The position numbers and the translations under genes are program-made. A DNA stretch of 64,000 nucleotides from Methanoculleus taiwanensis (GTDB lineage Archaea > Halobacteriota > Methanomicrobia > Methanomicrobiales > Methanoculleaceae): assembly GCF_004102725.1 (NCBI RefSeq), contig NZ_LHQS01000002.1:363984-427983 (forward strand), given 5' to 3'. This document shows positions 8,655 to 19,380 of the stretch, piece by piece. The notes beneath the pieces are model-generated. The model saw only the letters and a list, made by a program, of their open reading frames with translations. It did no database searches and had not been told where the DNA came from. Within the stretch, counting starts at the first letter, position 1, and each line of letters opens with the position of its first letter.

Positions 8655-9164
8655 ATGAATCTTGGCATTACTGTGATCCGGAGCCGGCACAGCGTCAGGA
8701 AGTACAAAAGCGACCCGGTTGAGGAGAAGATCATCAAAGACGCTCTCGACTGTGCGCGCCTTGCGCCGACTGCCCGGAACGAGCAGCCCTGGCTCTTCGG
8801 GACGGTGAAGGATCCGGAGATGCTCAAAAAGATCGCAGATCTTGCTGATCACGGGCGGTTCATCGCGGGCGCCCAGGTCTGCTTTGCCGTATTCGGGAAG
8901 AGAGACGCGACCTACTACCTCGAAGACTGCTGTGCGGCGACGACGCAGCTCATGCTCGGACTTCAGGCGTGGGGTGTCGGGTCCTGCTGGGTGGCGGGCG
9001 AGAAGAAGGCGTATGCCGAGGATATCCGGAAACTGCTGAATGTTCCCGATGCGTATACGCTCGTCTCGCTCGTGCCTGCCGGATACCCTGAAGAGATCAC
9101 GATTGCGAAGAAGGAGCTCCTCGAGGATATCACCTTCGAGGGGCGCTATCAACTCGGTGAGTAG
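8655..9164 (+). CDS. Nitroreductase-family FMN oxidoreductase
   Basis: This 169-residue protein starts MNLGITVIRSRHSVRKY. The SRHSVRKY segment and ARLAPTARNEQPW form the FMN-binding part of the nitroreductase fold, and GVGSCWVAG lies in the second half. Substrate cannot be predicted. I chose the ATG at 8655 because a GGTGG ribosome-binding site lies 5-9 bases upstream. The longer frame from 8547 overlaps the TraB gene and adds a non-conserved tail. A T-rich run at about 8590-8611 may be the promoter. Confidence 0.9.
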   Translation: MNLGITVIRSRHSVRKYKSDPVEEKIIKDALDCARLAPTARNEQPWLFGTVKDPEMLKKIADLADHGRFIAGAQVCFAVFGKRDATYYLEDCCAATTQLMLGLQAWGVGSCWVAGEKKAYAEDIRKLLNVPDAYTLVSLVPAGYPEEITIAKKELLEDITFEGRYQLGE

Positions 9165-9402
9165 CCGCCCGGTTTCTCCTCACCCGCTATTTTTTAAATC
9201 TCTCGGCACGGTATGCATGCCGCGTTCTCTCACTCGTCCCGCCGGGAGCGCTCGCCGGGCAGGTGGGGTTCGGTAAAGGCCGGATCTCCTGTTGCTCCAC
9301 GAGGCTTGCTTTTTGTGCCGGGTGAGTCAAAGCCCCTCTCGATTCTCCGATGGTGTTTTGCCCCTGCGAGATCGTCCCCGTCGGGGTCTGCTGATAGTTA
9401 AA
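9165..9402. other. Gene-free stretch upstream of the first amt promoter
   Basis: I see no gene here. An AT-rich run at about 9186-9196 resembles a TATA box but no coding frame follows it within 200 bases. A short CCCCG/CGGGG hairpin lies just before the amt promoter at about 9376-9387. Confidence 0.4.
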
Positions 9403-9428
9403 TTTATATCTGTAGGAAGTACACTTCT
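9403..9428 (+). promoter_or_regulatory. amt1 promoter with NrpR-like operator
   Basis: TTTATATC at 9403-9410 is a TATA box. Four bases later comes GGAA-GTACAC-TTCT (9415-9428), one base away from the GGAA-N6-TTCC operator known for the nitrogen repressor NrpR in methanogens. Its position between TATA box and expected transcript start is right for repression. The same arrangement recurs before amt2, with a perfect match. Assignment to NrpR is by analogy. Confidence 0.6.
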
Positions 9429-9470
9429 TTCCAGCGATCTGTGATCCATGATCTGTGGAGGTCTCTAACA

Positions 9471-10667
9471 ATGGCTATTGATACGGGTGATACTGCATTT
9501 ATCCTGATCTGTACGGCGCTCGTCATGCTGATGACTCCGGGTGTAGGCTTGTTCTACGGAGGCCTTGTACGGCGGAAGAACTTCATCTCGATGATTGCTC
9601 TCGCGTTCATCGCCTTCTCGGTGGTCACGATCCAGTGGGTTCTCTTCGGGTACAGCCTGGCCTTCGGCTCCGACATCGGCGGGCTTATCGGAAACCTCGA
9701 GTTCTTCGCCCTGCGGGGCGTCGGCATGGGTGGCGAAGGCATTCCCGATCTGCTCTTCATGGTCTTCCAGCTCGTCTTTGCGGGTCTGACGCTTGCCATC
9801 GTGACATCCGGCGTTGCGGAGCGGGTGAAGGTCGGTTCGTTCATCGTCTTCGGGCTCCTCTGGACGACGCTCGTCTACGATCCGCTTGCGCACTGGGCAT
9901 GGGGTGGCGGCTGGGCGGCACAGCTCGGTGCGCTTGATTTCGCCGGCGGAACGGTCGTTCATATCAGCTCCGGGTTTGCGGCCCTTGCTCTTGCGCTTGT
10001 CATCGGCAAGCGTGTCGGGTTCGGCGCCTACGGTATGGAGCCGCACAACATCCCGATGACGCTCCTTGGGGGGGCGCTCCTCTGGTTCGGCTGGTTCGGG
10101 TTCAACGCGGGAAGCGCCCTCGCGGCGAACGGTCTTGCCGCGAACGCGTTCGTGGTGACGAACGTATCGGCTGCTGCGGGGGCTCTTGCCTGGCTCTTCG
10201 CCGCCTGGATCCGCGGAAAGCCGAGTTCGGTCGGGATGATCAGCGGTGCCATTGCAGGGCTTGTGGCAATCACTCCTGCAGCGGGGTTCGTTGACGCGAT
10301 GAGCGCTATCGCCATCGGGGCGGTTGCCGGTATCATCTGTTACGCCGCCCTGCTCTTCCGGGTTGGCCGGGGTCTCGACGAGAGTCTCGATGCCTGGGCG
10401 GTGCACGGCGTCGGTGGCGTCTGGGGTGCGCTTGCAACCGGTATCTTCGCGGTTGCCGCAGTCGGCGGTGTCGACGGACTGATCTACGGTAACGTCAGTC
10501 AGTTCTTCATCCAGATGATCGATGTGGCCGTGGTGGTCGTCTACGCGTTCGTCGTCACCTTCGTCCTCGCCAAGATCGTCGATATGACGCTGGGTCTTCG
10601 CGTCTCGGAGGAGGAGGAGTATGTGGGCCTCGACATCTCCCAGCACGGGGAGTCGACGCAGGTGTGA
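9471..10667 (+). CDS. amt: Ammonium transporter Amt, first copy
   Basis: This 398-residue protein has about 11 membrane segments. It conducts ammonium or ammonia across the cell membrane. Family landmarks are [17 protein letters not shown], the pore segment [12 protein letters not shown] and the C-terminal [17 protein letters not shown]. It starts at MAIDTGD, the ATG preceded by GGAGG at 9456-9460. The glnK gene follows 10 bases downstream, the usual amt-glnK pair in which the PII protein gates the channel. It is a close paralogue of the gene at 11345, and parts are nearly identical in DNA. Confidence 0.97.
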   Translation: MAIDTGDTAFILICTALVMLMTPGVGLFYGGLVRRKNFISMIALAFIAFSVVTIQWVLFGYSLAFGSDIGGLIGNLEFFALRGVGMGGEGIPDLLFMVFQLVFAGLTLAIVTSGVAERVKVGSFIVFGLLWTTLVYDPLAHWAWGGGWAAQLGALDFAGGTVVHISSGFAALALALVIGKRVGFGAYGMEPHNIPMTLLGGALLWFGWFGFNAGSALAANGLAANAFVVTNVSAAAGALAWLFAAWIRGKPSSVGMISGAIAGLVAITPAAGFVDAMSAIAIGAVAGIICYAALLFRVGRGLDESLDAWAVHGVGGVWGALATGIFAVAAVGGVDGLIYGNVSQFFIQMIDVAVVVVYAFVVTFVLAKIVDMTLGLRVSEEEEYVGLDISQHGESTQV

Positions 10668-10677
10668 GGTGGTATCA

Positions 10678-11016
10678 ATGAGAATGGTTGTTGCAATCAT
10701 CCGGCCGGAGAAGTTTGACGACATCAAGGCCGGGCTCGAAGCAAAGGGTATCGTCGGGATGACGGTGACCGAGGTCCGCGGGCGTGGGGCGCAGAAGGGT
10801 ATCTCCCTGCAGTTCCGCGGCAAGAGCATGCCGGTCGATCTCATTCCGAAGCTGAAACTCGAGATGGTCGTAAAGGCTGCTGATGTCGATGCGGTCATTC
10901 AGGCCATTCGTGATGCGGGGAGGACTGGAAAATACGGCGACGGTAAGATCATCGTCATGCCGGTCGAGGCGATTTACAAGGTCAGGACGGACGAATCCGA
11001 GTCTTCCGGGGGGTAG
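10678..11016 (+). CDS. glnK: PII nitrogen regulator GlnK, first copy
   Basis: This 112-residue PII protein starts [17 protein letters not shown], right after GAGGTGG. PII trimers bind ATP, ADP and 2-oxoglutarate and block the Amt pore with their T-loop. The T-loop core QKG and RG is present, and the B-loop reads TGKYGDGKI. Numbered as in E. coli GlnB, Tyr51 (the uridylylated residue) is Met and Tyr46 is Phe, so control by tyrosine uridylylation is not possible. Control must come from ligand binding and transcription. Confidence 0.96.
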   Translation: MRMVVAIIRPEKFDDIKAGLEAKGIVGMTVTEVRGRGAQKGISLQFRGKSMPVDLIPKLKLEMVVKAADVDAVIQAIRDAGRTGKYGDGKIIVMPVEAIYKVRTDESESSGG

Positions 11017-11134
11017 GTTCGCCCTTTCCTCTCCCCTCCTTCTCTGGTGCCCTCCTCTTTGCGCTCTCCGGGCACGAAGATCTCGTCTCCCTGTGCGGCT
11101 CGGGTTGAGGGTGCTCCTCTCGGTTTAAAATGGG
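11017..11134. other. Spacer between the two amt-glnK units
   Basis: Nothing recognisable is coded here. With the promoter and a leader of about 180 nt (11165-11344) the gene-free stretch is 328 bases long. The leader before amt2 is much longer than that of amt1 (about 40 nt) and could hold extra regulation, but I see no known element in it. Confidence 0.4.
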
Positions 11135-11164
11135 TATATTTAAATTTGGGGGAAAACCACTTCC
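11135..11164 (+). promoter_or_regulatory. amt2 promoter with perfect NrpR-like operator
   Basis: TATATTTAAATTT at 11135-11147 is a strong TATA box. GGAAAACCACTTCC at 11151-11164 is an exact GGAA-N6-TTCC palindrome, the known NrpR operator form. It shares CACTTC and a following TTC with the amt1 box, at the same distance from the TATA box. This suggests both units are repressed when fixed nitrogen is plentiful. Confidence 0.7.
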
Positions 11165-11344
11165 TTCTAACAGATGGCATACCTCTCTCTCCTGCTCTTC
11201 GTAAATACTCTCCCCGTCCTGTCGAAAAGGGGCGTTTCGGAGAATAGTACTCTCATCCTCTCCGGCAGATCTTGCCCGGAGCTGGAATAGAGACCGGATG
11301 CGGGAGAGCCCGGCTATGCCTGCTGCTTCAGGAATGGTTGTACT

Positions 11345-12890
<1,546 letters not shown>

Positions 12891-12916
12891 GCCCCATCCC
12901 CCTTACCCTCCCGCAT

Positions 12917-13876
12917 TCAGATGAACTGCGGCAGGATCTCTTTTTTGGCAAACTCGAGGAACTCCCGCTGCTGCTCTCCTATCTGGTGGATGCAGATATT
13001 CTCAAAACCCTTCCGGATGCCCTCTTCAACCTTCTTGATCATCGGTTCGGGATCGGGGCCGCACGGGACGTGCGCTGCCACGTCCTCCTCGGTCGCCATC
13101 TTTGCAATCTGCTCGTAGTGAGCGGGTGTCGGCAGAATACGGTTCATCTCACCGGTATTGGCAGAGATAGGCCACTCTTCGTATGCCGTCCGCCGGGCGG
13201 TCTCCTCGGTCTCCCCCCAGCAGACCGAGATCTCGAGGTATGCCGGTTTTCCTTCGCCTCCCGTATCTCTGAAGGCAAGAAGGCTCTTTTCGGCTTCGTG
13301 TCCCGCATTGATGAACCCGTCACCGATTCTGCCCGCCATCGACGCGCTTATCGGCCCCTCGGCGGCGATCATGATCGGTGGGAGCATCTCCGGGAGGGTG
13401 AAGACCTGTGCATTCTCGACGGTAAAGAAATAGCCGTAGTAGCGCTTCATGCCGCCCTGCCAGAGCGCCCTGATGATCTCCACCGCTTCCTCGAGCATCT
13501 CGGTTCGCACGGGCGCAGGAGGCCACCGGTCCCCGAGAATATGCTCGTTTAAGTTATCACCGGTGCCGAGCCCCAGGATGAACCTGCCCGGCAGCATGGC
13601 CGCTGCGGTCGCTGCCGCCTAGGCGATGATGGCAGGATGGATACGGAAAGTGGGGCAGGTGACGCCGGTCGCCAGCCGAGGACCGGTTGTCACCTGCGAT
13701 ATCCCGCCGATGGTTGCCCATACGAAGGGGCTCTGCCCCTCCCTGCTGGTCCAGGGATGGTAATGATCCGATATCATCGCGAAGGGAAACCCCGCATCCT
13801 CGGCCTGCCGTGCACAGCAGACGAGATCCAGCGGGCCGTGCTCTTCACTTGCAAGTTTGTATCCGATTTCAGCCAT
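12917..13876 (-). pseudogene. LLM-class F420-dependent oxidoreductase interrupted by one in-frame TAG
   Basis: One frame runs from MAEIGYKLASEEHGP at 13876 to KKEILPQFI at 12917, about 318 residues, and is broken only by TAG at 13621-13619. Before the stop it reads FRIHPAIIA and after it AAATAAAMLPGRFILGLG, exactly what F420-dependent glucose-6-phosphate-dehydrogenase-like enzymes have on either side of a Gln at this point. A single CAG-to-TAG change explains it. Both halves are otherwise intact. It may be a fresh pseudogene, a sequencing error or a read-through site. The family binds F420 in a TIM barrel; the substrate is unknown. Confidence 0.85.
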
Positions 13877-14383
13877 GCCGATTCACCTCTCCTGAATGTG
13901 TGAGATCCGCTCTTCTGTCGGAGCGTCAGTCCGGATTCGGGCATCTCCGGCACGCTGATGCTTAATAGTTTCCCTCGCCCCGGAGATGGCAGGTGCAGTT
14001 CTGCACGCTCACGTCCCTGCGTTCGGAGATTCGAGCGAACGCGGATACAGGTGACGGCCACGAAATGGCTGTATACAGCTCTCTGGGGGACTCCGTCCCT
14101 CTCCCTCTCCGGAAAACGCTCAAATTGACGTTTATTTCCCATTCTGCTGGGTGTTCTGGAGCTGGGTTCCGTGCCTTGTCAGAATGCTCGAAATCTCCGT
14201 TCGATCCCTGAAAACCAGGCGGATCGCCGGCCTATAATGGCCGTCTGCGGGGCAGTACTTTTTGGAGGATGGATACCCTTACCGGCAGGGAGATCGGCCG
14301 TCTGCGGGCTTCTATGTGGGTCGCAATTCCGGCAGATTACCGCTGGATTCCGTATATGTAAGGATTGCTGAAGCCGCGGAGTT
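13877..14383. other. Gene-free stretch of about 500 bases
   Basis: Small open frames occur on both strands, but none has a ribosome-binding site or recognisable content. A short phrase, GGCCGTCTGCGGG, occurs twice (about 14240 and 14298). I see no tRNA or other RNA gene. Confidence 0.4.
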
Positions 14384-15577
14384 CTATGCCTTGAACTTCC
14401 AGTCAACCCGTTTCGGCATGACGATCTCTTCGAACCGGCGTTCGAAGTACCGGTCCGTCATGCCGGCGATGAAATCCCTGACCATCTCGGCGTCACCGGT
14501 GCTCCTCCGGTACTCGGGGCTGATCCACGCCATGTCGAGAAAACCGGTGTAGATCGGCGACTCTCTTCGCTCCCGTTCGAGATCTTCGAGGTATACGGCG
14601 AAGATCGTATCGTACATCCGCTTAATCTTCGGTAGTTCCGCCGTCACCTGCGGATGGTGATAGATTCTGCTATAGTTGAAGCGTTTCAGATCGCCGAGCG
14701 CCTCCGCAACATCCGGACTGTACCTGATGAGCGGTTCCGTCTCGCCGTTGCTATGCTCGATCAGGTCTTTTATCAGCGTGTCGATGATGGACGGATTGCT
14801 CTCCCCGAGAACGTCCCGGACTCGGGCAGGCATCTCCCCGGCACCCTCGATCAGGCCGACCTCCTGTGCATCCTGAATGTCGCGGCCGATATAGGCTATT
14901 GTATCAGCGAAGCGGACGACGCACCCCTCGAGGGTCATCGGCGCTCGCCCCTCTCCGCCCTCTGAGAGGCCCCGGATCTCTTCATCAAAGGTGTCCCAGG
15001 TCTTTCCCGGCAGGGGCGCCATCCTGCTGTCGTATGCCTCTCCGTCGTGGCAGAGAATTCCGTCCAGCACCTGGAGCGTCAGATCGCAGTCTTCGATCGC
15101 AGTGAGGAACCGGACACTCTGAAGATTATGCCGAAACACTCCGATACCTTCTTTCCTGCAGATCTCCGAGAGGCATGCCTCTCCGGCATGGCCGTATGGG
15201 ATATGGCCGATATCGTGGCCGAGGGCGATCGCCTCGATGAGGTCCTCGTTTAAGCGCAAGGATCTGCCGATAGTTCGCCCGATCTTCGAAACCAGCTGGA
15301 CGTGGAGGACGCGGTGGGTGATATGATCGTTTCTGACCAGGTAGAAGACCTGCGTCTTGTCGATGTAGCGGGCGTAGGCCTTGGTGTGCATGATCCGATC
15401 GGCATCACGCGAATATCGGGCACGGATATCCTCCCGTTTACCTCCCCGTCTCCGAATGCCGTCCCCGCTTCTCGCGGCGAACCGGGCTAACAGCCCTTCC
15501 TTTGCCGTTATGTAGGCTGCGATACGCCCCTCGACCTCTGTCGGGAGGCTTCGCCGGTACTCCGTATCCTGCTCCAT
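14384..15577 (-). CDS. HD-domain dNTP triphosphohydrolase (dGTPase-like)
   Basis: The protein has 397 residues from MEQDTEYRRSLPTEV. The motif ARYSRDADRIMHTKAYARY near residue 54 and the HD signature (His88, then GHDIGHIPYGHAGE with His121-Asp122 and His130) are those of the Dgt/SAMHD1-like enzymes that split dNTPs to nucleoside and triphosphate. The second metal Asp is probably in VVRFADTIAYIGRD. The ATG at 15577 follows GGTGAG; the open frame to 15709 overlaps the upstream sensor gene and is not conserved. It lies 20 bases downstream of that gene. Nucleotide specificity is not predictable. Confidence 0.88.
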   Translation of the reverse strand: MEQDTEYRRSLPTEVEGRIAAYITAKEGLLARFAARSGDGIRRRGGKREDIRARYSRDADRIMHTKAYARYIDKTQVFYLVRNDHITHRVLHVQLVSKIGRTIGRSLRLNEDLIEAIALGHDIGHIPYGHAGEACLSEICRKEGIGVFRHNLQSVRFLTAIEDCDLTLQVLDGILCHDGEAYDSRMAPLPGKTWDTFDEEIRGLSEGGEGRAPMTLEGCVVRFADTIAYIGRDIQDAQEVGLIEGAGEMPARVRDVLGESNPSIIDTLIKDLIEHSNGETEPLIRYSPDVAEALGDLKRFNYSRIYHHPQVTAELPKIKRMYDTIFAVYLEDLERERRESPIYTGFLDMAWISPEYRRSTGDAEMVRDFIAGMTDRYFERRFEEIVMPKRVDWKFKA

Positions 15578-15597
15578 GCTCTCACCAGCACTCCCGG

Positions 15598-17436
15598 CTA
15601 CGCGTCCTGTTCTCCGGTCTCCTGGTCGTCCGGCGGCAGGGGCAGATCTCCTCCTTCGAGGCCGTAGTTGCGGCGAAGGAACTGCCGGACATTCTCGGAC
15701 TCGATCCATCCACTGTCGAGCTCGGTAACGATGGCATCGATCTGCCTGACCTGTTCGATGATCCGCTCCGAACTCTCCGATTCGTCGAAACCGGCGAGAG
15801 CGAGGATCACCTGGAGCGGGTTCCTGATGTGGTCGCCGAGGATGGCAAACTGCTCGATATTGGTCTCTATCCGGGCATAGGCCTCACGCTGGCGCAGCTG
15901 CATCAGTCTCCGCTCGGTGACGTCGTGGGCGACCCCCTGGACGCCTACGATGACGCCGCTCTTCACGATGGGAGAGGCGTCTATCTCCAGGTACCCGACC
16001 GTCCCGTCGCTTCTCCGCATCTCCGTATGCAGGCCTTCCAGACTCTCCCCTGCAAGAACGCGGGTGAAGATATCCCTGACCTTCGATCTGCACGGGTCTG
16101 TGGTAAATGCGAGACAACTTTTCCCCATGACGTACTCAGGCCGGTAGCCGGCAATCTTCTCGACGGCGGGGGAGACGTAGGTGAAGTTCTGCCCGGTATC
16201 GAGCGTGAAGATCATATCAAAACTCCTCTGGGCGAGTCCGCGGAACTTCTCTTCACTCTCCCGGAGCCGCTCTTCGATCCTCTTCCTTTTCTTAATATCG
16301 CTCTTCAGTACCAGGATGATCGCGAGGAGGCCGATAACCCCGCTGATCCCGACCGCAGCTATATCAACGGGAATCTCGACGGTCGATACCGGTCGGTTGA
16401 TGACGGTGCTTCCTGCGGGCAGATCCGTCCCGGCAATACCGAATCGGTCGAGCTCGATCTGATCGAAGGCAGGCCGCTGCTCGACGGTGCGCACGACCGG
16501 TATTGCGGATACGTCTTCGCCCTCAAGTATCTGGAGTGCCATGCCACCCGCAACCCGCCCTTGCTCTCTGCTGCTGACGATCATGCCGCCGATGATCCCC
16601 CGGCCGAGGTATGTTTCAAAGACACCGTACACCGGAACCGATGATGCCGGGGCGATCTCATCGACTGCATCCTCATATGCGTAGTAGACGCCATTCGGAT
16701 CCTGATTATACGATAGCAGGAGGACGATACTCGTCTTCGGGAGGTGTGCTACCTGCTCCCGTATCTCCGGGATCGTCATGTTATCGAGGAAGACGAACTC
16801 GAACCTGCCGCGAAACCCTTCTGTATCTTCGAGGAGGCGTTTTCTGTTTGCAACCCCGGTCATCGTTCCGTCGTTGACGACGACGACCTGTGAGACGGAG
16901 GGGTGGAGATGCTCGGCAAGCGCGAGGGTTCCTGCGATATCGAGCGTCTCGACCACCCCGGTTACAAGAGAGTCGTTATGCATGCAGTCTGTGCTGAAGT
17001 AATTGACGCCGCAGAAGACTATCGGGATATCGGGGAAGATATCATCGTGATGAACGAGAGCAAACTTGAAAGCCGGATCGTCGCAGGTGATGATCACGTC
17101 GGGCGGCGTGCTTGCGTACTTATACCGGTATAGATCTGCAAGGTGGTCGAAATACGCCTCGTTCTCAATCCGCTTGGCATCCATATGCTCGATCCGGAGC
17201 TCCACCGCAATGGGTGCACCTTCTCTGAGGACACTCTCGATGCCGTCCTGTTCAAGCTGCACCATATCCATATTGGGGTGGTACGAGTGCAGGATGAGGA
17301 CATCCGCCTTCTCGGCGGTGACCGTCTGGCAGCACGACAGCGCCGCCGCAAGAATCAGTACCAGAAGAAGGCGGCATCTGCACTCAGAAAGCGATCTGGC
17401 TTTTCTATAGCTCTTCTGCGCCGTATCGTCGTGCAT
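15598..17436 (-). CDS. Membrane sensor: ABC-type substrate-binding domain, PAS domain, H-box, no ATPase domain
   Basis: This 612-residue protein has a signal or anchor helix at about 20-42. An extracytoplasmic domain at about 45-340 resembles ABC substrate-binding proteins (DVLILHSYHPNMDM near its start, then VVVVNDGTMTG). A membrane helix lies at about 355-377, then a short coiled coil and a PAS domain at about 398-510. A helix follows with DHIRNPLQVI, which looks like the histidine-kinase H-box with His536. The protein ends about 75 residues later with no HATPase_c motifs. It is therefore either a non-kinase receptor or it is phosphorylated by another kinase. No response regulator is next to it. 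Confidence 0.85.
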   Translation of the reverse strand: MHDDTAQKSYRKARSLSECRCRLLLVLILAAALSCCQTVTAEKADVLILHSYHPNMDMVQLEQDGIESVLREGAPIAVELRIEHMDAKRIENEAYFDHLADLYRYKYASTPPDVIITCDDPAFKFALVHHDDIFPDIPIVFCGVNYFSTDCMHNDSLVTGVVETLDIAGTLALAEHLHPSVSQVVVVNDGTMTGVANRKRLLEDTEGFRGRFEFVFLDNMTIPEIREQVAHLPKTSIVLLLSYNQDPNGVYYAYEDAVDEIAPASSVPVYGVFETYLGRGIIGGMIVSSREQGRVAGGMALQILEGEDVSAIPVVRTVEQRPAFDQIELDRFGIAGTDLPAGSTVINRPVSTVEIPVDIAAVGISGVIGLLAIILVLKSDIKKRKRIEERLRESEEKFRGLAQRSFDMIFTLDTGQNFTYVSPAVEKIAGYRPEYVMGKSCLAFTTDPCRSKVRDIFTRVLAGESLEGLHTEMRRSDGTVGYLEIDASPIVKSGVIVGVQGVAHDVTERRLMQLRQREAYARIETNIEQFAILGDHIRNPLQVILALAGFDESESSERIIEQVRQIDAIVTELDSGWIESENVRQFLRRNYGLEGGDLPLPPDDQETGEQDA

Positions 17437-17621
17437 GTTTATGCCCGGAGGAAGCGGGGAGGCACTTCTCTAACCTAATTCTGCTCCTTTGTGCATAAAG
17501 GGTTTGCATTTATCTCTCCTCCCGGTGCGCCGCTCTCCGAAAAAGGCCGATGCTACTTGCCGACTACCCTGCGGAAACGTTCCGGCAGGAAGTGGTGCCG
17601 TTCTCCGCCTGACCGAGCATC

Positions 17622-17630
17622 AGATATATC
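17622..17630 (+). promoter_or_regulatory. TATA box for a leaderless Hps-RraA transcript
   Basis: AGATATATC lies about 26 bases before the ATG at 17652, the spacing at which transcription would begin at or next to the start codon. No ribosome-binding site is visible, which agrees with a leaderless message. Confidence 0.55.
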
Positions 17631-17651
17631 TGCCGGTCGAATCTATCCGGT

Positions 17652-18938
17652 ATGGAAATGCCGGTTCTCCAGGTTGCTCTCGATCTGCTCGATCTCTCAC
17701 GCGCCGTAGCCATCGCCGAGGAATCGGTTCTGGGTGGAGCGGACTGGATCGAGGTCGGAACGCCCCTGATCAAGAGCGAGGGCATGGCCGCCGTCAGGGT
17801 GATGCGGGAGCATTTTCCTGAGCGGGTGATCGTCGCCGATATGAAGGTCGCCGACACCGGTGCGCTCGAGGTGGAGATGGCGGCGAAGTCCGGTGCAGGG
17901 GTTGTCTGCATCCTCGCCGATGCCGATGATTCGGTTGTCGGCGAGGCGGTTCGCGCTGCGCGGAAGTACGGTGTCCGCCTGATGGCCGACCTCATCAACG
18001 TCGCCGACCCGGTGACGCGTGCCCGCGAGCTCGAAGCGATGGGTGTCGACTACATCAACGCCCACGTCGGCATCGACCAGCAGATGCTCGGCAGAAGTTC
18101 GCTCGACCTCCTCTCCCGCCTCAGCGGTGAGGTCGGTATTCCGATCGCGGTCGCCGGAGGGCTCGATGCGGTAACCGCCGCCGAAGCGGTCACAGCCGGT
18201 GCCGGGATTGTCATCGTCGGCGGCAGCATCATCCGGTCGGCGGACGTCACCGCTTCCGCACGCGCCGTCCGGGCTTCCATCGACCGCCCGGAGGTCTGCC
18301 CCCGGTCGGCCGAGAGTCCCGATGCCGCCATCCGCCGCCTCCTCGCCGACGTCTCGGCGCCGAACGTCTCGGATGCGATGCATCGGAAAGGGGCGATGAC
18401 GGGTCTTCTCCCGCTCTCGGGCGCTGCCAGGATGGTGGGGCGGGCCGTGACCGTCCGGACGGTCGCCGGCGACTGGGCGAAACCCGTCGAGGCGATCGAC
18501 GTCGCAGGAGAAGGCGACGTCCTCGTCATCAGCAACGACGGGGGAACCCATGTCGCCCCGTGGGGCGAGCTCGCCACCCTCTCCTGCAGAAACCGCGGTA
18601 TCGCCGGGGTGGTGATCGACGGCGCCGTCCGGGATATCGACGATATCAGGAGGATGGCGTTTCCGCTCTTTGCGAGAGCTGCCGTACCGAACGCAGGCGA
18701 ACCGAAGGGTCTTGGAGAGATCAATACCGAGATCGTCTGCTGCGGCCAGGAAGTCCGGCCAGGCGACTGGATAATCGGCGACGAGAGCGGTGTCGTCGTC
18801 GTCCCGAAGGATCGGGCATACGAGATAGCGCGGCGGGCAACGGAGGTCAGGAAGACCGAAGAGCGGATCCGCGAGGAGATCCGTCGTGGCCGGACGCTCT
18901 CCGAAGTGATGGAACTCTTAAAATGGGAGAAACGGTGA
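17652..18938 (+). CDS. Fusion of 3-hexulose-6-phosphate synthase-like domain and RraA-like domain
   Basis: This 428-residue protein has two parts. Residues 1 to about 205 form an OMP-decarboxylase/HUMPS barrel with ADMKVADTG, the Asp-x-Lys-x-x-Asp active-site motif. From about 220 to the end is an RraA-like domain, with [29 protein letters not shown] and [14 protein letters not shown]. In methanogens such fusions are linked to pentose supply or formaldehyde handling through the ribulose monophosphate route. RraA-like domains can also be aldolases, so the second activity is open. It is transcribed alone and converges on the ACT gene with 8 bases between stops. Confidence 0.9.
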   Translation: MEMPVLQVALDLLDLSRAVAIAEESVLGGADWIEVGTPLIKSEGMAAVRVMREHFPERVIVADMKVADTGALEVEMAAKSGAGVVCILADADDSVVGEAVRAARKYGVRLMADLINVADPVTRARELEAMGVDYINAHVGIDQQMLGRSSLDLLSRLSGEVGIPIAVAGGLDAVTAAEAVTAGAGIVIVGGSIIRSADVTASARAVRASIDRPEVCPRSAESPDAAIRRLLADVSAPNVSDAMHRKGAMTGLLPLSGAARMVGRAVTVRTVAGDWAKPVEAIDVAGEGDVLVISNDGGTHVAPWGELATLSCRNRGIAGVVIDGAVRDIDDIRRMAFPLFARAAVPNAGEPKGLGEINTEIVCCGQEVRPGDWIIGDESGVVVVPKDRAYEIARRATEVRKTEERIREEIRRGRTLSEVMELLKWEKR

Positions 18939-18946
18939 GTCTGTTT

Positions 18947-19378
18947 TCACCGGCACTGCGAGGCTTTCAGGAGATCGCTCCCGCGCTCGAGGAGTCTCCG
19001 GACAGCGTCCTCGGCCTGGTCGACCCGCAGGATAAGCACCGCGGCGTCTTTGCCGCTGTAGGCGTAGGCGTACTCGATGTTGATCGCAGCATCCCCGAGA
19101 ACGCCTGCTATCTCCGATAGTCCGCCCGGTTCGTCCCGCATCTTCACGCCGATCACTTCGGTGAACGAGACCCGAAATCCGAGATCGGTCAGTTTTTTGT
19201 GTGCATCGTCCGGGCGGTCGACGAGCGCCCGCACGACTCCGAATCCGTCCGCTTCCGCGATGCTGAATGCAAAGATATTGATCCCGGCTTCTTTGAGTGC
19301 ATCGGCGATGGCGGCAAGCCTCCCCGGCCGATTCTCGGAAAAGACCGAGATCTGCTTGATAATATACGACTTCTCCAT
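18947..19378 (-). CDS. Tandem ACT-domain protein
   Basis: This 143-residue protein consists of two ACT domains, the first with SVFSENRPGRLAAIADAL and the second with VIGVKMRDEPGGLSEIAG. ACT domains bind amino acids and similar small ligands. It begins two bases after the stop of paaK, so it belongs to that operon, an arrangement common for aryl-acetate CoA ligases in archaea. I infer a role in sensing an aromatic amino acid or its acid. No DNA-binding domain is present. Confidence 0.9.
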   Translation of the reverse strand: MEKSYIIKQISVFSENRPGRLAAIADALKEAGINIFAFSIAEADGFGVVRALVDRPDDAHKKLTDLGFRVSFTEVIGVKMRDEPGGLSEIAGVLGDAAINIEYAYAYSGKDAAVLILRVDQAEDAVRRLLERGSDLLKASQCR

Positions 19379-19380
19379 GC

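Noticed and set aside
9465-10898. 477-codon frame antisense to amt and glnK
   Set aside because: A shadow of two obvious genes, with Arg/Asp/Glu-rich content lacking any fold pattern.
13619-13621. TAG as a pyrrolysine codon
   Set aside because: Pyrrolysine occurs mainly in methylamine methyltransferases; this is an F420-type oxidoreductase where a Gln is expected, and no pyl genes are in the window.
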